DNA of 64,000 nt from positions 186,001-250,000 of the forward strand of contig NZ_JBEXAE010000004.1 of the NCBI RefSeq assembly GCF_040566695.1, given 5' to 3'. The stretch comes from Sediminicola arcticus (GTDB lineage Bacteria; Bacteroidota; Bacteroidia; Flavobacteriales; Flavobacteriaceae). Below, one piece after another: positions 18,191 through 26,895 of this stretch; position 1 is the stretch's first letter; every line of letters begins with the position of its first letter. Made by a program: the position numbers and the translations under genes. The notes under the pieces are model-generated. The model saw only the letters and a program-made list of their open reading frames with translations. It ran no database searches and was not told the origin of the DNA.

Positions 18191-19261
18191 ATGAAAATCG
18201 ATTTTATTTCCAATTCAATTGCAGGTGGAGGAGCCGAAAGGGTTATGGTGCTCTTGGCCAACGAATTTATAAATAGAAATTACGACATATCAATTATAAC
18301 TTTGAATACAGGGCAATCTTATGATGTCTCATCTCAAATTAATAGAGTGAAATTACATGGTGGTAATATCAAAAATCATACTATTCGTAGACTATTACAG
18401 CTAAATAAATATTATAATAAAAAAGAAAATCGCCCAGACATTATAATTTCCTTTTTGCCGCCTATTAGTCTAGTCGCTATACCAGTAGCAAAACTTTATA
18501 AAATAAAAATTATATGCTCCGAGCACACTAATCATCTAAACTTTGGAAATTATGTAACAAAATTTACTCGTAATTATTTATATCAATTTTCAGATTATGT
18601 TACGATCCTCACTTCTTTTGATAAGTTGTTTTACGAAAAAAAAGGAGCAAAAGTTCAAATATTACCAAATCCATGTACATTTTCGCCACTTCAAAAGTCA
18701 AAATCGGATTCTGAAAAAATAATACTTGCGATAGGTGATTTAAATAGGTATCATATAAAAGGTTTTGACAATTTAATAAATTTAATTAGTCCTATTTTAA
18801 AAGAACATAGCGATTGGCAATTGAAAATTATCGGCAGTGGAAATGAAGGCTTAAAATTTTTAAACACCATGGTAATTAAAAACAAAATGAGTCATCAGAT
18901 TCAATTTGCTGGTTTTAGATCTGATATAGATTTAATAATGCAAGAATCAGAGATTTTTGTTTTGTCTTCCCGTGTTGAAGGCTTGCCTATGGTATTATTG
19001 GAAGCTATGTCCCAAGGCATGGCATGCATTGCATACGATTGTAAAACTGGTCCTTCTGACATTATAACCAATAATCAGAACGGTCTTTTAATTAAAGATC
19101 AAGATATGGTAGCCATGCAAAATGGATTGGAAACATTAATAAATGATCAGACTCTAAGAAGAAAACTGGCGAGCAATGGTATAAAAAGTTTGGAAAACTA
19201 CTCTATGGATTCCATAATGTTAAAATGGGAACAACTCTTTGCAAAAGTTTTAAATAGTTAA
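18191..19261 (+). CDS. GT4 family glycosyltransferase
   Basis: A 356-residue GT-B retaining glycosyltransferase. It has the N-terminal acceptor domain (SIAGGGAERVMVLLANEF) and a donor-binding C-terminal domain (EIFVLSSRVEGLPMVLLEAM) with the EX7E-type motif, E to E across EGLPMVLLE. It is cytoplasmic, adding a sugar to the lipid-linked repeat. It is clearly paralogous to the enzyme at 20613-21695 along its whole length, and the two flank the polymerase gene. It ends one base before the polymerase ATG, so coupling is likely. Donor and acceptor are unknown. Confidence 0.88.
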   Translation: MKIDFISNSIAGGGAERVMVLLANEFINRNYDISIITLNTGQSYDVSSQINRVKLHGGNIKNHTIRRLLQLNKYYNKKENRPDIIISFLPPISLVAIPVAKLYKIKIICSEHTNHLNFGNYVTKFTRNYLYQFSDYVTILTSFDKLFYEKKGAKVQILPNPCTFSPLQKSKSDSEKIILAIGDLNRYHIKGFDNLINLISPILKEHSDWQLKIIGSGNEGLKFLNTMVIKNKMSHQIQFAGFRSDIDLIMQESEIFVLSSRVEGLPMVLLEAMSQGMACIAYDCKTGPSDIITNNQNGLLIKDQDMVAMQNGLETLINDQTLRRKLASNGIKSLENYSMDSIMLKWEQLFAKVLNS

Positions 19262-19262
19262 T

Positions 19263-20447
19263 ATGAAAAAATTAATTTCCATTTTTTTCTTGTTACCATT
19301 CGTATTTAGCGCTCTTAATATCCAGGCCTTTGTTACAAAATTTGTGTCTGTATCGTTAGCACAAAATATGGCTTATTCAAATGTTCTTCTAATAATTGCT
19401 GGTACCATTTTATTATTAAAAGAAAGTAAACCATTTCCTTACACAATCAAATTATGGATTGGATTTTTTTTATTTTATTATTGTTTTGGTCTAATTGGAA
19501 ATATACTACATTTTCCCGAAGCGCCATTGTTGAAAACTTTAATCCCGATAATATATTTCATTGGATTTTCATTTTTACTGGGTAAAAATGAATATTTCAA
19601 ACTATTTTCTAAAGTTGCTACATTAACTCTTATTATTGCAAGTCTAATGCTTATTTATTTTCAGCGCATTAATTTCTCTATGGATTCAGGCGGAATATAC
19701 GAGTATGAATTAAGTAGAGCGGGTGGGCTGTACGGAGATGCAAATAATGCAGCTTTAGTCTGTTTATTATCTTTTGTTTTTATAAAAAATGTATTCATTC
19801 CAATTAATCTATTCCAAAAAATAATCAAAATCCTATGTTTGGCAATTTCATTATATGCTTTAGTCCTTACTTTTTCTAATACCGGTTTTATTATATTATT
19901 AATTATCTTAGGATTATCATATCAGAGATTTTTTAAGCCTAAAAGAATACTGTTTTTAATTATTATAATTCCTTTAGCCGCTTTTTTTCTAATTCAAGGC
20001 GCTTTAAATAGTTCATTTTTAAATTCAATTCAAAAAAATAGGATCGAAAATGTGATTAATGTTTTAACTTTAAATACGGAACAAGTTTCATATTCTGGAA
20101 GGGAGGAATTATTAAAGAACATGATGAATTACGTAAATGAAAATCCCTTTATAGGAAATGGAGTTTATTTTTCTACGTCTATAAGCGGACATAATACTAT
20201 TATTGGAGTTTGGGCTGATGCTGGAATATTTAGCTTTATGTTCTTTTTGTTTTTACTTTTTCAACATTTTATTCGAGCTTTACTCTCTAGAGTGGAATAT
20301 AGATATTTCTCTTTGTCCATACTTGTAATATTAACAATTTATATGATTACTCTCCAAACTGTAATTAATCAACCCTATCTAATCGTTTTGTTTGCATTTA
20401 TAGGCTATATGATAACAGAAGATAAAATCTATGAACCGTTACCTTAA
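19263..20447 (+). CDS. O-antigen polymerase/ligase-like membrane protein (Wzy role)
   Basis: A 394-residue polytopic membrane protein with about 10-12 hydrophobic segments and a larger periplasmic loop near 270-320 (NRIENVINVLTLNTEQVSYSGREELLKN). This loop, with GREELL and GNGVYFSTSISGHNTIIGVWADAG, is the pattern of the O-antigen ligase/Wzy_C family. In a cluster with a flippase and Wzz/Wzc co-polymerase it most likely polymerises the repeat unit at the periplasmic face. It overlaps nothing but starts one base after the GT4 stop. Its sequence is very AT-rich, as is usual for wzy genes. Confidence 0.83.
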   Translation: MKKLISIFFLLPFVFSALNIQAFVTKFVSVSLAQNMAYSNVLLIIAGTILLLKESKPFPYTIKLWIGFFLFYYCFGLIGNILHFPEAPLLKTLIPIIYFIGFSFLLGKNEYFKLFSKVATLTLIIASLMLIYFQRINFSMDSGGIYEYELSRAGGLYGDANNAALVCLLSFVFIKNVFIPINLFQKIIKILCLAISLYALVLTFSNTGFIILLIILGLSYQRFFKPKRILFLIIIIPLAAFFLIQGALNSSFLNSIQKNRIENVINVLTLNTEQVSYSGREELLKNMMNYVNENPFIGNGVYFSTSISGHNTIIGVWADAGIFSFMFFLFLLFQHFIRALLSRVEYRYFSLSILVILTIYMITLQTVINQPYLIVLFAFIGYMITEDKIYEPLP

Positions 20448-20612
20448 TATTTATTTTTAATGATAAGTATATTTAAAATTCGAAAACTATTTTCCTCGTA
20501 TTTTACACTACAGATTATGAAAACGCATTATCGAATATCTGTTAAATATTAAAAAAATATTCCCTTTTAGTTATAGGTTAAATTATTTAACGATAAAATT
20601 TTAATTAAACAT

Positions 20613-21695
20613 ATGAAAATTGATTTTATAATTAATAAAATGAGCGGAGGTGGCGCCGAACGTGTTGTAAGTCTTGTTGCAAATTATTTAAACAATAAAG
20701 GATATGAAATAAGAATTATTACTTTTCAAGGATCCGATAAATATGAGCTTGATAAAGGAATAAAAAGAATTAAACTTCATAAACATCCATTTTTTCAATC
20801 TGTAGTTGTCAATGGTTTCTTTGGCCTATCTTACTTTTACAGAAAAAAAAGTAATAGACCAGATATTATAAGTTCTCATATTAATCTATTAGGTTATATG
20901 ACAATTCCAATTGCGAAAATTTTCAATATTAAAATAATAGTCTCAGAACATATAAACCATTCTCAAAATAATTCATTTTCAAGGCGTTTCCTATGGAATT
21001 ATTTATATTCTTACAGCGATGCTGTTACTATCCTTACTAATTATGATTTAGAATATTTTTCTAAAAAAAATAAAAATGTCCTAGTTATGCCGAACCCTTG
21101 TCCATTTAGCATTATTAAAGATGCGGATATATTGAGGGAACGTAATAAAGAAATTATAGCTGTCGGTAATCTTGATCGATATTTCCATAAAGGGTTTGAT
21201 AACCTTATTACAATTGCTTCAAAAGTTTTAATAGATAACCCGAATTGGAAATTAAGAATTGTTGGAGGCGGTGATGACGGTTTAAAAATTCTAAAAAATA
21301 AATCTATAGAACTTGGGGTTGAAGACAAAATAATTTTTAACGGCTTTACTTCAGAGGTTAGAGAAATAATGTTAAATTCTGAGATTTTTATATTATCCTC
21401 ACGGTTTGAAGGATTACCTATGGTATTAATGGAAGCAATGTCTCAAGGAATGTGCTGTATTTCTTATGATTGTATTTCCGGCCCATCTGATATTATAGAT
21501 ACTAATATTAATGGTAATTTAATAGAAAACCAAAATATTGATAAAATGATAATTGGTTTAAACGAATTGATACAAAATAATGCACTTAGACAAAAATTTA
21601 AAAAAAATGCTCCAAGATCATTAAATAAGTTTTCTATTGAAACAATCGGTAGTAAATGGGAAAAACTACTAAAAGAATTAGTGATAAAAAGTTAA
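20613..21695 (+). CDS. GT4 family glycosyltransferase, paralogue
   Basis: A 360-residue GT-B enzyme of the same subfamily as 18191-19261. Both share the N-terminal MKIDFI start with GGGAERV, the ISEH/VSEH segment and the C-terminal EIFILSSRFEGLPMVLMEAMSQGM. Differences are spread evenly, so this is an old duplication, not a recent one. It probably adds another sugar of the same repeat. A 165-base gap with no recognised promoter separates it from the polymerase gene. Donor unknown. Confidence 0.88.
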   Translation: MKIDFIINKMSGGGAERVVSLVANYLNNKGYEIRIITFQGSDKYELDKGIKRIKLHKHPFFQSVVVNGFFGLSYFYRKKSNRPDIISSHINLLGYMTIPIAKIFNIKIIVSEHINHSQNNSFSRRFLWNYLYSYSDAVTILTNYDLEYFSKKNKNVLVMPNPCPFSIIKDADILRERNKEIIAVGNLDRYFHKGFDNLITIASKVLIDNPNWKLRIVGGGDDGLKILKNKSIELGVEDKIIFNGFTSEVREIMLNSEIFILSSRFEGLPMVLMEAMSQGMCCISYDCISGPSDIIDTNINGNLIENQNIDKMIIGLNELIQNNALRQKFKKNAPRSLNKFSIETIGSKWEKLLKELVIKS

Positions 21696-21817
21696 TACCT
21701 TAAAACTAAAGAACATGTTGGTTTTAAATTAAGATAATAACATACTGTTAAATCTTATTAAGTGGTTTTAATAAAATCGTATAATACATTCAATTCATTC
21801 TAATTTGTTTAAGTTTT

Positions 21818-22726
21818 ATGAGAAAATTTTTAAAAAAAATATATTATAGTACGGAGATAGGAAAGTCAATTATCGACCCATTTCTAATATTAAGAAACAA
21901 AATAATTCCTCAGGAAATTTTACTAAAAATTCGATTTAAGAGAATGTTAGGTTATCCATTAAATTTGAAAGAACCAAAGACATTTAATGAAAAGATTCAA
22001 TGGTTAAAATTACATGACAGAAGCTCTCTCCATATAAAATGCGCTGACAAATATGCTGTCAGAAAATATGTGAAGGAAAAAATCGGGGAAAAATATTTAA
22101 TCCCTTTAATTTTAAAAACTACCAACGTTGAAGATATCTCACCCGAAAAAATCCCAGAATATCCAGTCATTATCAAAACAAATCATGATAGTGGTGGAGT
22201 CTCAATTATAAAAAACAAAAATCTGATAAATTGGAGTGAGCTAAGAATTAAGTTTCAAAAAAAACTCAATAATAGTTATGGCGAAGTAAAAGGAGAATGG
22301 CAATATAAAAATATAACTCCTTGTATAATAATTGAAAAACTTTTACTTAATAAGCAAGGACAAATCCCATCTGACTATAAACTTCATTGTTTTAATGGAA
22401 GGTTAGTTTTTACAGACATCCATTTCGAAAGATTCACAAATCATAAAAGAAATTTATATGATAAGGATTGGAATTTGATAAATTGCAGATGGGTTTATGA
22501 CAATGGTCCAAATATTCCAAAACCCGCTGTTTACGAAGAAATGAAAACTATTGCAGAACAATTCGCTAAGGATTTTATATATGTTAGAGTAGACCTTTAT
22601 GTCATTGAAAACAATATTTTCTTTGGTGAGCTTACCTTTCATGCTGGTTCAGGAAATGAAAAATTCATACCACAAATTTGGGACAGTAAATTTGGAAATA
22701 TGCTACAGTTGCCTAATTTGGATTAA
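21818..22726 (+). CDS. TupA-like ATP-grasp protein
   Basis: A 302-residue protein matching the TupA-like ATP-grasp family. Its members occur in polysaccharide clusters, and one takes part in teichuronopeptide synthesis. Recognisable segments are KTFNEKIQWLKLHDRSSLHIKCADKY in the N-terminal part (about 48-75), VIIKTNHDSGGVSII (nucleotide loop), PSDYKLHCFNGRLVFTDIHF, and a late VDLYVIENNIFFGELTFHAGSG that would bind metal and ATP. The family name implies amide bond formation, so this could attach an amino acid to a uronic acid carboxyl. That would fit the two dehydrogenases upstream, but the activity is inferred. Confidence 0.8.
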   Translation: MRKFLKKIYYSTEIGKSIIDPFLILRNKIIPQEILLKIRFKRMLGYPLNLKEPKTFNEKIQWLKLHDRSSLHIKCADKYAVRKYVKEKIGEKYLIPLILKTTNVEDISPEKIPEYPVIIKTNHDSGGVSIIKNKNLINWSELRIKFQKKLNNSYGEVKGEWQYKNITPCIIIEKLLLNKQGQIPSDYKLHCFNGRLVFTDIHFERFTNHKRNLYDKDWNLINCRWVYDNGPNIPKPAVYEEMKTIAEQFAKDFIYVRVDLYVIENNIFFGELTFHAGSGNEKFIPQIWDSKFGNMLQLPNLD

Positions 22727-22782
22727 ATAAAAGTTATGCAATTTAAAAATACAACTCTCCCCATCTCACAACTAATTATAAA

Positions 22783-23904
22783 TTGAAAAGATCACAATCT
22801 CTGAAAAATAAAATAAATACTAAAAACTGGCTATTTGTACTGCCAACCGATAGTGTACAAGGTTCCGAACAAATTGTAATGAACCTAGCAAAATATCTTG
22901 TTAAAAATGGTAATAAAGCACAGGTCATTATTTTAACCAAGAAAAATAAAAAAGGTTGGATCCATTTAGAAAATGAAATGAAGATTATCTATTTTCCATT
23001 TGCAAATTACATATGGGGAATCCTTTATTTTATACCTTATCTGTTTTTTTTTCACAAACAAAAAACCGACTATACTTTCACTTCCCAAACGCTAATCAAC
23101 GGTACCTTAGGGTTCTCTAAAAAAATTGGTTTCTTTAAAAATACCAAGATTATAGTAAGAGAATCAAATTCTATTTTTGACCTTTTTAAAGGTCCTAAAC
23201 TAATGTTATATAGTTTATTTTATCGCATTGGATATTCAAAATCATCTTTAGTGATATGTCAAACGGAGTATATGAAAACCCAACTCGTTACTGCCCTTCC
23301 TAAATTATTTGAAGGAATTAAAGTACAGGTCATACCCAACCCCATTGATTTTCTGGAAATAGAAACCAAAGCTAAAGTAACTATCAAAGCTTTAAAGAAT
23401 AAAAAATATTTGGTGGCAGCAGGCAGACTTGTTCCTGCCAAGGGTTTTGATATCCTAATAGAAGCCTTTAATAAGGTTTCATTAAAAATACCAGATTTAG
23501 AATTGATAATTTTGGGAGCCGGTAAGGATCAAAAAAAGTTAGAAGAAATCAGGGACTCCTTAGGGTTGGAAGACAAAATTACTTTTCCTGGCTATGTTCC
23601 TAATGTATATCCCTATTTCAAAGAAGCTGAAGCATGTATATTATCTTCCAGAATAGAAGGATTCCCGAACGTGCTGCTTCAAATGATGTCTCAAAATACA
23701 AAAGCGGTAGCTACATTAAGTGCGGGAGGCATAGAAGATATCCCTGGAATATTTAAATGTGCTCCTAATAATATCGAAGAACTCAGCCACGCAATTATCG
23801 ATTGTTTGCAAAATAACACAGAGAAGAATAGATCTATTTTTGACGGTTATTTACAGGGAAGAACACAAGATTCTTTTTATAAAGCAATAATCAGCAATAT
23901 TTAA
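22783..23904 (+). CDS. GT4 family glycosyltransferase
   Basis: A 373-residue GT-B glycosyltransferase. The N-terminal domain has VLPTDSVQGSEQIVMNLAKYL and the C-terminal domain has VAAGRLVPAKGFDILIEAF, ELIILGAGKD and EACILSSRIEGFPNVLLQMM, the usual GT4 donor-binding series. The start is TTG at 22783. An ATG at 22736 is in another frame and closes after 16 codons. It is not a close relative of the two paralogues upstream. It is cytoplasmic and acts on the lipid-linked intermediate. Donor unknown. Confidence 0.86.
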   Translation: MKRSQSLKNKINTKNWLFVLPTDSVQGSEQIVMNLAKYLVKNGNKAQVIILTKKNKKGWIHLENEMKIIYFPFANYIWGILYFIPYLFFFHKQKTDYTFTSQTLINGTLGFSKKIGFFKNTKIIVRESNSIFDLFKGPKLMLYSLFYRIGYSKSSLVICQTEYMKTQLVTALPKLFEGIKVQVIPNPIDFLEIETKAKVTIKALKNKKYLVAAGRLVPAKGFDILIEAFNKVSLKIPDLELIILGAGKDQKKLEEIRDSLGLEDKITFPGYVPNVYPYFKEAEACILSSRIEGFPNVLLQMMSQNTKAVATLSAGGIEDIPGIFKCAPNNIEELSHAIIDCLQNNTEKNRSIFDGYLQGRTQDSFYKAIISNI

Positions 23905-23979
23905 ATACAAAAGACATACTTTTTAAAATAGCTTGTGCTTTTAAAAAGCTACTACACTTAAAATTTGAAAAATATAAAA

Positions 23980-25119
23980 ATGGAAAATAATAGAATCCTT
24001 ATTTTATGCTCTTATGATAAATCCATCATTCATTTTAGAGGTGACTTTATTAAAAGCCTGATACAAAATGGATACAAAGTTTTTGGGGCAGCACCAGAGA
24101 TGACCAAAGAAATCTCTGACCAATTGATTGAGCTTGGCGCAAGCCCACTTACCTTTAAACTACAACGAACACGCCTTAATCCATTCAAGGATTTACAATC
24201 TATTTTTGAGTTAAACAAAATGATTAAAAAGCATAACATAGATCTGGTTTTTCCCTACACCATTAAGCCAGTAATCTATGGTTCCATTGCCGCTAATTTT
24301 GCGAAAATTCCTGTAATTTCATTAATAACGGGTTTGGGATTCACGTTTAGTGCAGCTTCGGCAAAGGCTAAATTATTGCAAAAAGCAACCGAATTTTTAT
24401 ATAAAATATCTATCCGAAAAAATAAACTGATCATTTTTCAAAATAGTGATGATCACCAATTATTTTTGGAACGAAATATAATCCCAAAGTCGAAAAAAAT
24501 TGCAGTCGTCAATGGTTCAGGAGTTAATCTGGGTACCTATCCCAACAGGATCAATAATAAGACTTCTGAAAGAATTATTTTTATTCTCGTAGCGCGCCTA
24601 ATCAAAGAAAAAGGAGTAAGCCTTTATATGGAAGCTGCTGAGGATCTTAAGAAAAGATTTCCAAAGGCAGAATTTCACGTCATTGGAAAACCAGATAAGT
24701 CCCCATCTGCCATTAATTTGGATAAACTAAATGAGTTGCACCACAAGGAAATTATTGTATATCACGGACCACAGGACAATGTTCCAGAGTTGTTATACGC
24801 TTCTGATATTTTTGTCTTGCCCACATTTTATAGGGAGGGTATCCCTAGATCCATTCTTGAAGCGCTTTCTGTAGGTATGCCCATCATTACCACAAATTCT
24901 CCTGGCTGCAGGGAAACTGTTACAGAAGGTGAAAATGGCTTCTTAATAAAGCCGCAAAGTTTGGAGGACCTAAAGAGAGCTATGGGATATTTTTTAGAAA
25001 ATCCAATAAAAATAAAAGAAATGGGCATCGCTAGTAGAGCCCTAGCAGAAAAAAAATTTAATGTTGACATCATAAATGACCATTTAATTGCATTAATAAA
25101 AGAAACTATGACAAAGTAA
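23980..25119 (+). CDS. GT4 family glycosyltransferase, PglA-like
   Basis: About 379 residues. The start MENNRILILCSYDKSIIHFRGDFIKSL, then TIKPVIYGSIAANFAKIPVISLITGLGFTF, is the pattern of the PglA/WbpY-like branch, which adds the second sugar onto a lipid-linked amino-sugar. The C-terminal domain has VARLIKEKGVSLYMEAAEDL and FVLPTFYREGIPRSILEAL. An upstream TTG at 23965 is in frame, but ATG at 23980 fits the family start better. It stands directly before the PglD-type gene, as in pgl-like clusters. That suggests the first sugar is a bacillosamine-type residue. Confidence 0.86.
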   Translation: MENNRILILCSYDKSIIHFRGDFIKSLIQNGYKVFGAAPEMTKEISDQLIELGASPLTFKLQRTRLNPFKDLQSIFELNKMIKKHNIDLVFPYTIKPVIYGSIAANFAKIPVISLITGLGFTFSAASAKAKLLQKATEFLYKISIRKNKLIIFQNSDDHQLFLERNIIPKSKKIAVVNGSGVNLGTYPNRINNKTSERIIFILVARLIKEKGVSLYMEAAEDLKKRFPKAEFHVIGKPDKSPSAINLDKLNELHHKEIIVYHGPQDNVPELLYASDIFVLPTFYREGIPRSILEALSVGMPIITTNSPGCRETVTEGENGFLIKPQSLEDLKRAMGYFLENPIKIKEMGIASRALAEKKFNVDIINDHLIALIKETMTK

Positions 25120-25268
25120 GGAAATACCGCCAATGCTTCTGAAATGGTTTAATTTCTGGTTTTAATTTAAATTTAATTAACCATAGTAATTTAATGAGGT
25201 GGTTATTACGTAAATTGCGGTTCGAGATAATGTATTATACCCCCCTAAAACTATTTCGATAAAACATT

Positions 25269-25892
25269 ATGTATTTATTCGGCGCTGGCGGACATTGCAA
25301 AGCCATAATTGACATGATAGTGTCAGATTTGAAACTAAACATTTCAGGTATTTATGACGATAGTCAAAATAATAGAAAATATCTTGGGCTATCCCATAAC
25401 CCAAATTCAAAAATTAAAGCATTCCTCTGATGATGATTTTCATATATGCATTGGAGACAATGCTGCAAGGGAAACTATTTCGAATAGCTTAAATGTAAAT
25501 TATCCTATCCTCACCCACCCAACTAGCTTTGTTTCCACATTATCTACTATTGGTGAGGGCACATCTATAATGCCACTTGCATCCATTAAGGCGGCTTCTG
25601 AGATAGGCAAGCATTGCATCATTAATGCAGGGGCAATTATTGGCCATGATGTATAATAGGGGATTATTCCCATATTGCCCCTAATTCATCTGTGGCTGGA
25701 TATGTAACTATAGGAAAAGGAGTGCATTTTGGAATTGGGGCTTCAGTGATACAAGGTATCAATATTGGCAAATGGGCCGTAATTGGAGCAGGAGCCGTGG
25801 TCATTAAAGATGTTCCGGATTACGGTGTGGTTGTTGGCAATCCGGGGAGTGTAATTAAATTTGCGGAAAAACATAAAACTTACACCCCCTAA
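25269..25892 (+). pseudogene. PglD/NeuD-type sugar O/N-acetyltransferase with two compensating frameshifts
   Basis: Three reading frames join into one normal NeuD/PglD protein of about 207 residues. The first part (MYLFGAGGHCKAIIDM) is in the frame of 25269. It must shift at the GGG tract 25386-25388 into the frame giving LGYPITQIQKLKHSSDDDFHICIGDNAARET. After NAGAIIGHDV it must shift back near 25651-25655 to IGDYSHIAPNSSVAGYV. One extra base in GGGC and one missing base after GT would explain both, and the net frame is restored. The left-handed beta-helix hexapeptide repeats and catalytic His (GHD) are present. The full-length enzyme would acetylate a 4-amino sugar nucleotide. It is either a real broken gene or two indel errors in the sequence. 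A related intact domain is fused at 29586. Confidence 0.75.
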
Positions 25893-25897
25893 TACTT

Positions 25898-26773
25898 TTA
25901 CCCTATTAAAACCTCATACCGGGTTATTTTAATTATTCCATCTTTTGTCTTCACCAGTAATTTAGTGTCATATTCCAACAATAGGCTTCCTGGTCCACTC
26001 ATTTGATACTCCTTCAATAAGGGCGGGTGTATCATATTTTCAGCCTCATATATTCTATAATTCTTATTTGAAATTTCAGCACTGCATCCTTGAGACTTTA
26101 TACCAAAGCTTTTAATGGCTCGAAGTATGGCCGATGTATTCTGCGATTTAAAATCTAGAAGTTGCATTTCAGGTGTCCTATTAAAATAGGTGGATGTTCC
26201 CTGTTGTTTTTCTCCCTGATACTTAAAATTAGACTGCTTTAATAATTCCCAACCAATTTTAAAAACAGTTCCTTCCAGTTTCATGGATAGATGGTACAAC
26301 AAGCCTAAATCTAAATCTGGGGTAATCCCTACTCTCTTTTGATAGATAATGGCCCCAGTATCTATACCAGCATCTATAAAGTGCATAGTTGCGCCGTAAA
26401 ACTCATACCCATCATAAAAGATACCGTTTATGGGAGTCTTTCCCTGTAAAAATGGGAGATAGGTAGGGTGAATATTGATCAATAATTGTTCTGGGGCAAA
26501 CTTATGTACCGGCAGTATAAAAGGACACCCATTGGAAATCAGAATATCAAAATCCAAACTCAGGATCTCTTCCATGAATTTACCTTTGTCCTTAAAGTCA
26601 AAGGCCCTAAATGCTATATTTTTATCGGTTAGCATTTGAGCTAAATAACTGTTTTCAAGGGCATAAATAAGGATATCTTCCTTGTTTTCCGAACTGAGCA
26701 ATTGATCTAGAACATGATATCTAGATCCTACAAATAAAATTTTTTCCCTTGTTACCAAAAATCTATCGTTCAT
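25898..26773 (-). CDS. Sugar N-formyltransferase-like protein
   Basis: A 291-residue protein of the formyltransferase fold that uses 10-formyl-tetrahydrofolate. The catalytic triad of the family is visible: N100 and H102 in INIHPTYLP and D138 in DAGIDTGAI, with the usual QGKTPINGIF between them. In polysaccharide clusters such enzymes formylate 4-amino-4,6-dideoxy sugars, which fits the aminotransferase and dehydratase at 5.5-8.5 kb. It is the only minus-strand gene inside the main cluster, ends five bases after the broken acetyltransferase and is divergent from the next gene. Methionyl-tRNA formyltransferase is unlikely given the context and divergent C-terminus. Formylation might replace acetylation of the same amine. 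Confidence 0.8.
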   Translation of the reverse strand: MNDRFLVTREKILFVGSRYHVLDQLLSSENKEDILIYALENSYLAQMLTDKNIAFRAFDFKDKGKFMEEILSLDFDILISNGCPFILPVHKFAPEQLLINIHPTYLPFLQGKTPINGIFYDGYEFYGATMHFIDAGIDTGAIIYQKRVGITPDLDLGLLYHLSMKLEGTVFKIGWELLKQSNFKYQGEKQQGTSTYFNRTPEMQLLDFKSQNTSAILRAIKSFGIKSQGCSAEISNKNYRIYEAENMIHPPLLKEYQMSGPGSLLLEYDTKLLVKTKDGIIKITRYEVLIG

Positions 26774-26895
26774 CTGTTTATATTTTTTAAATATATCAAA
26801 ATCTTAATTGACAAATCGTCATAAAAATTTTTAAATGATTTACTTTGCTTAACCTAAACAGTAAAACGCCCAATTTCAATTTTATTTAAAATTTC

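Noticed and set aside
25386..25655. Programmed frameshifting in the PglD-type gene
   Set aside because: No slippery heptamer or downstream structure was seen, and two opposite shifts would be needed in one short gene.
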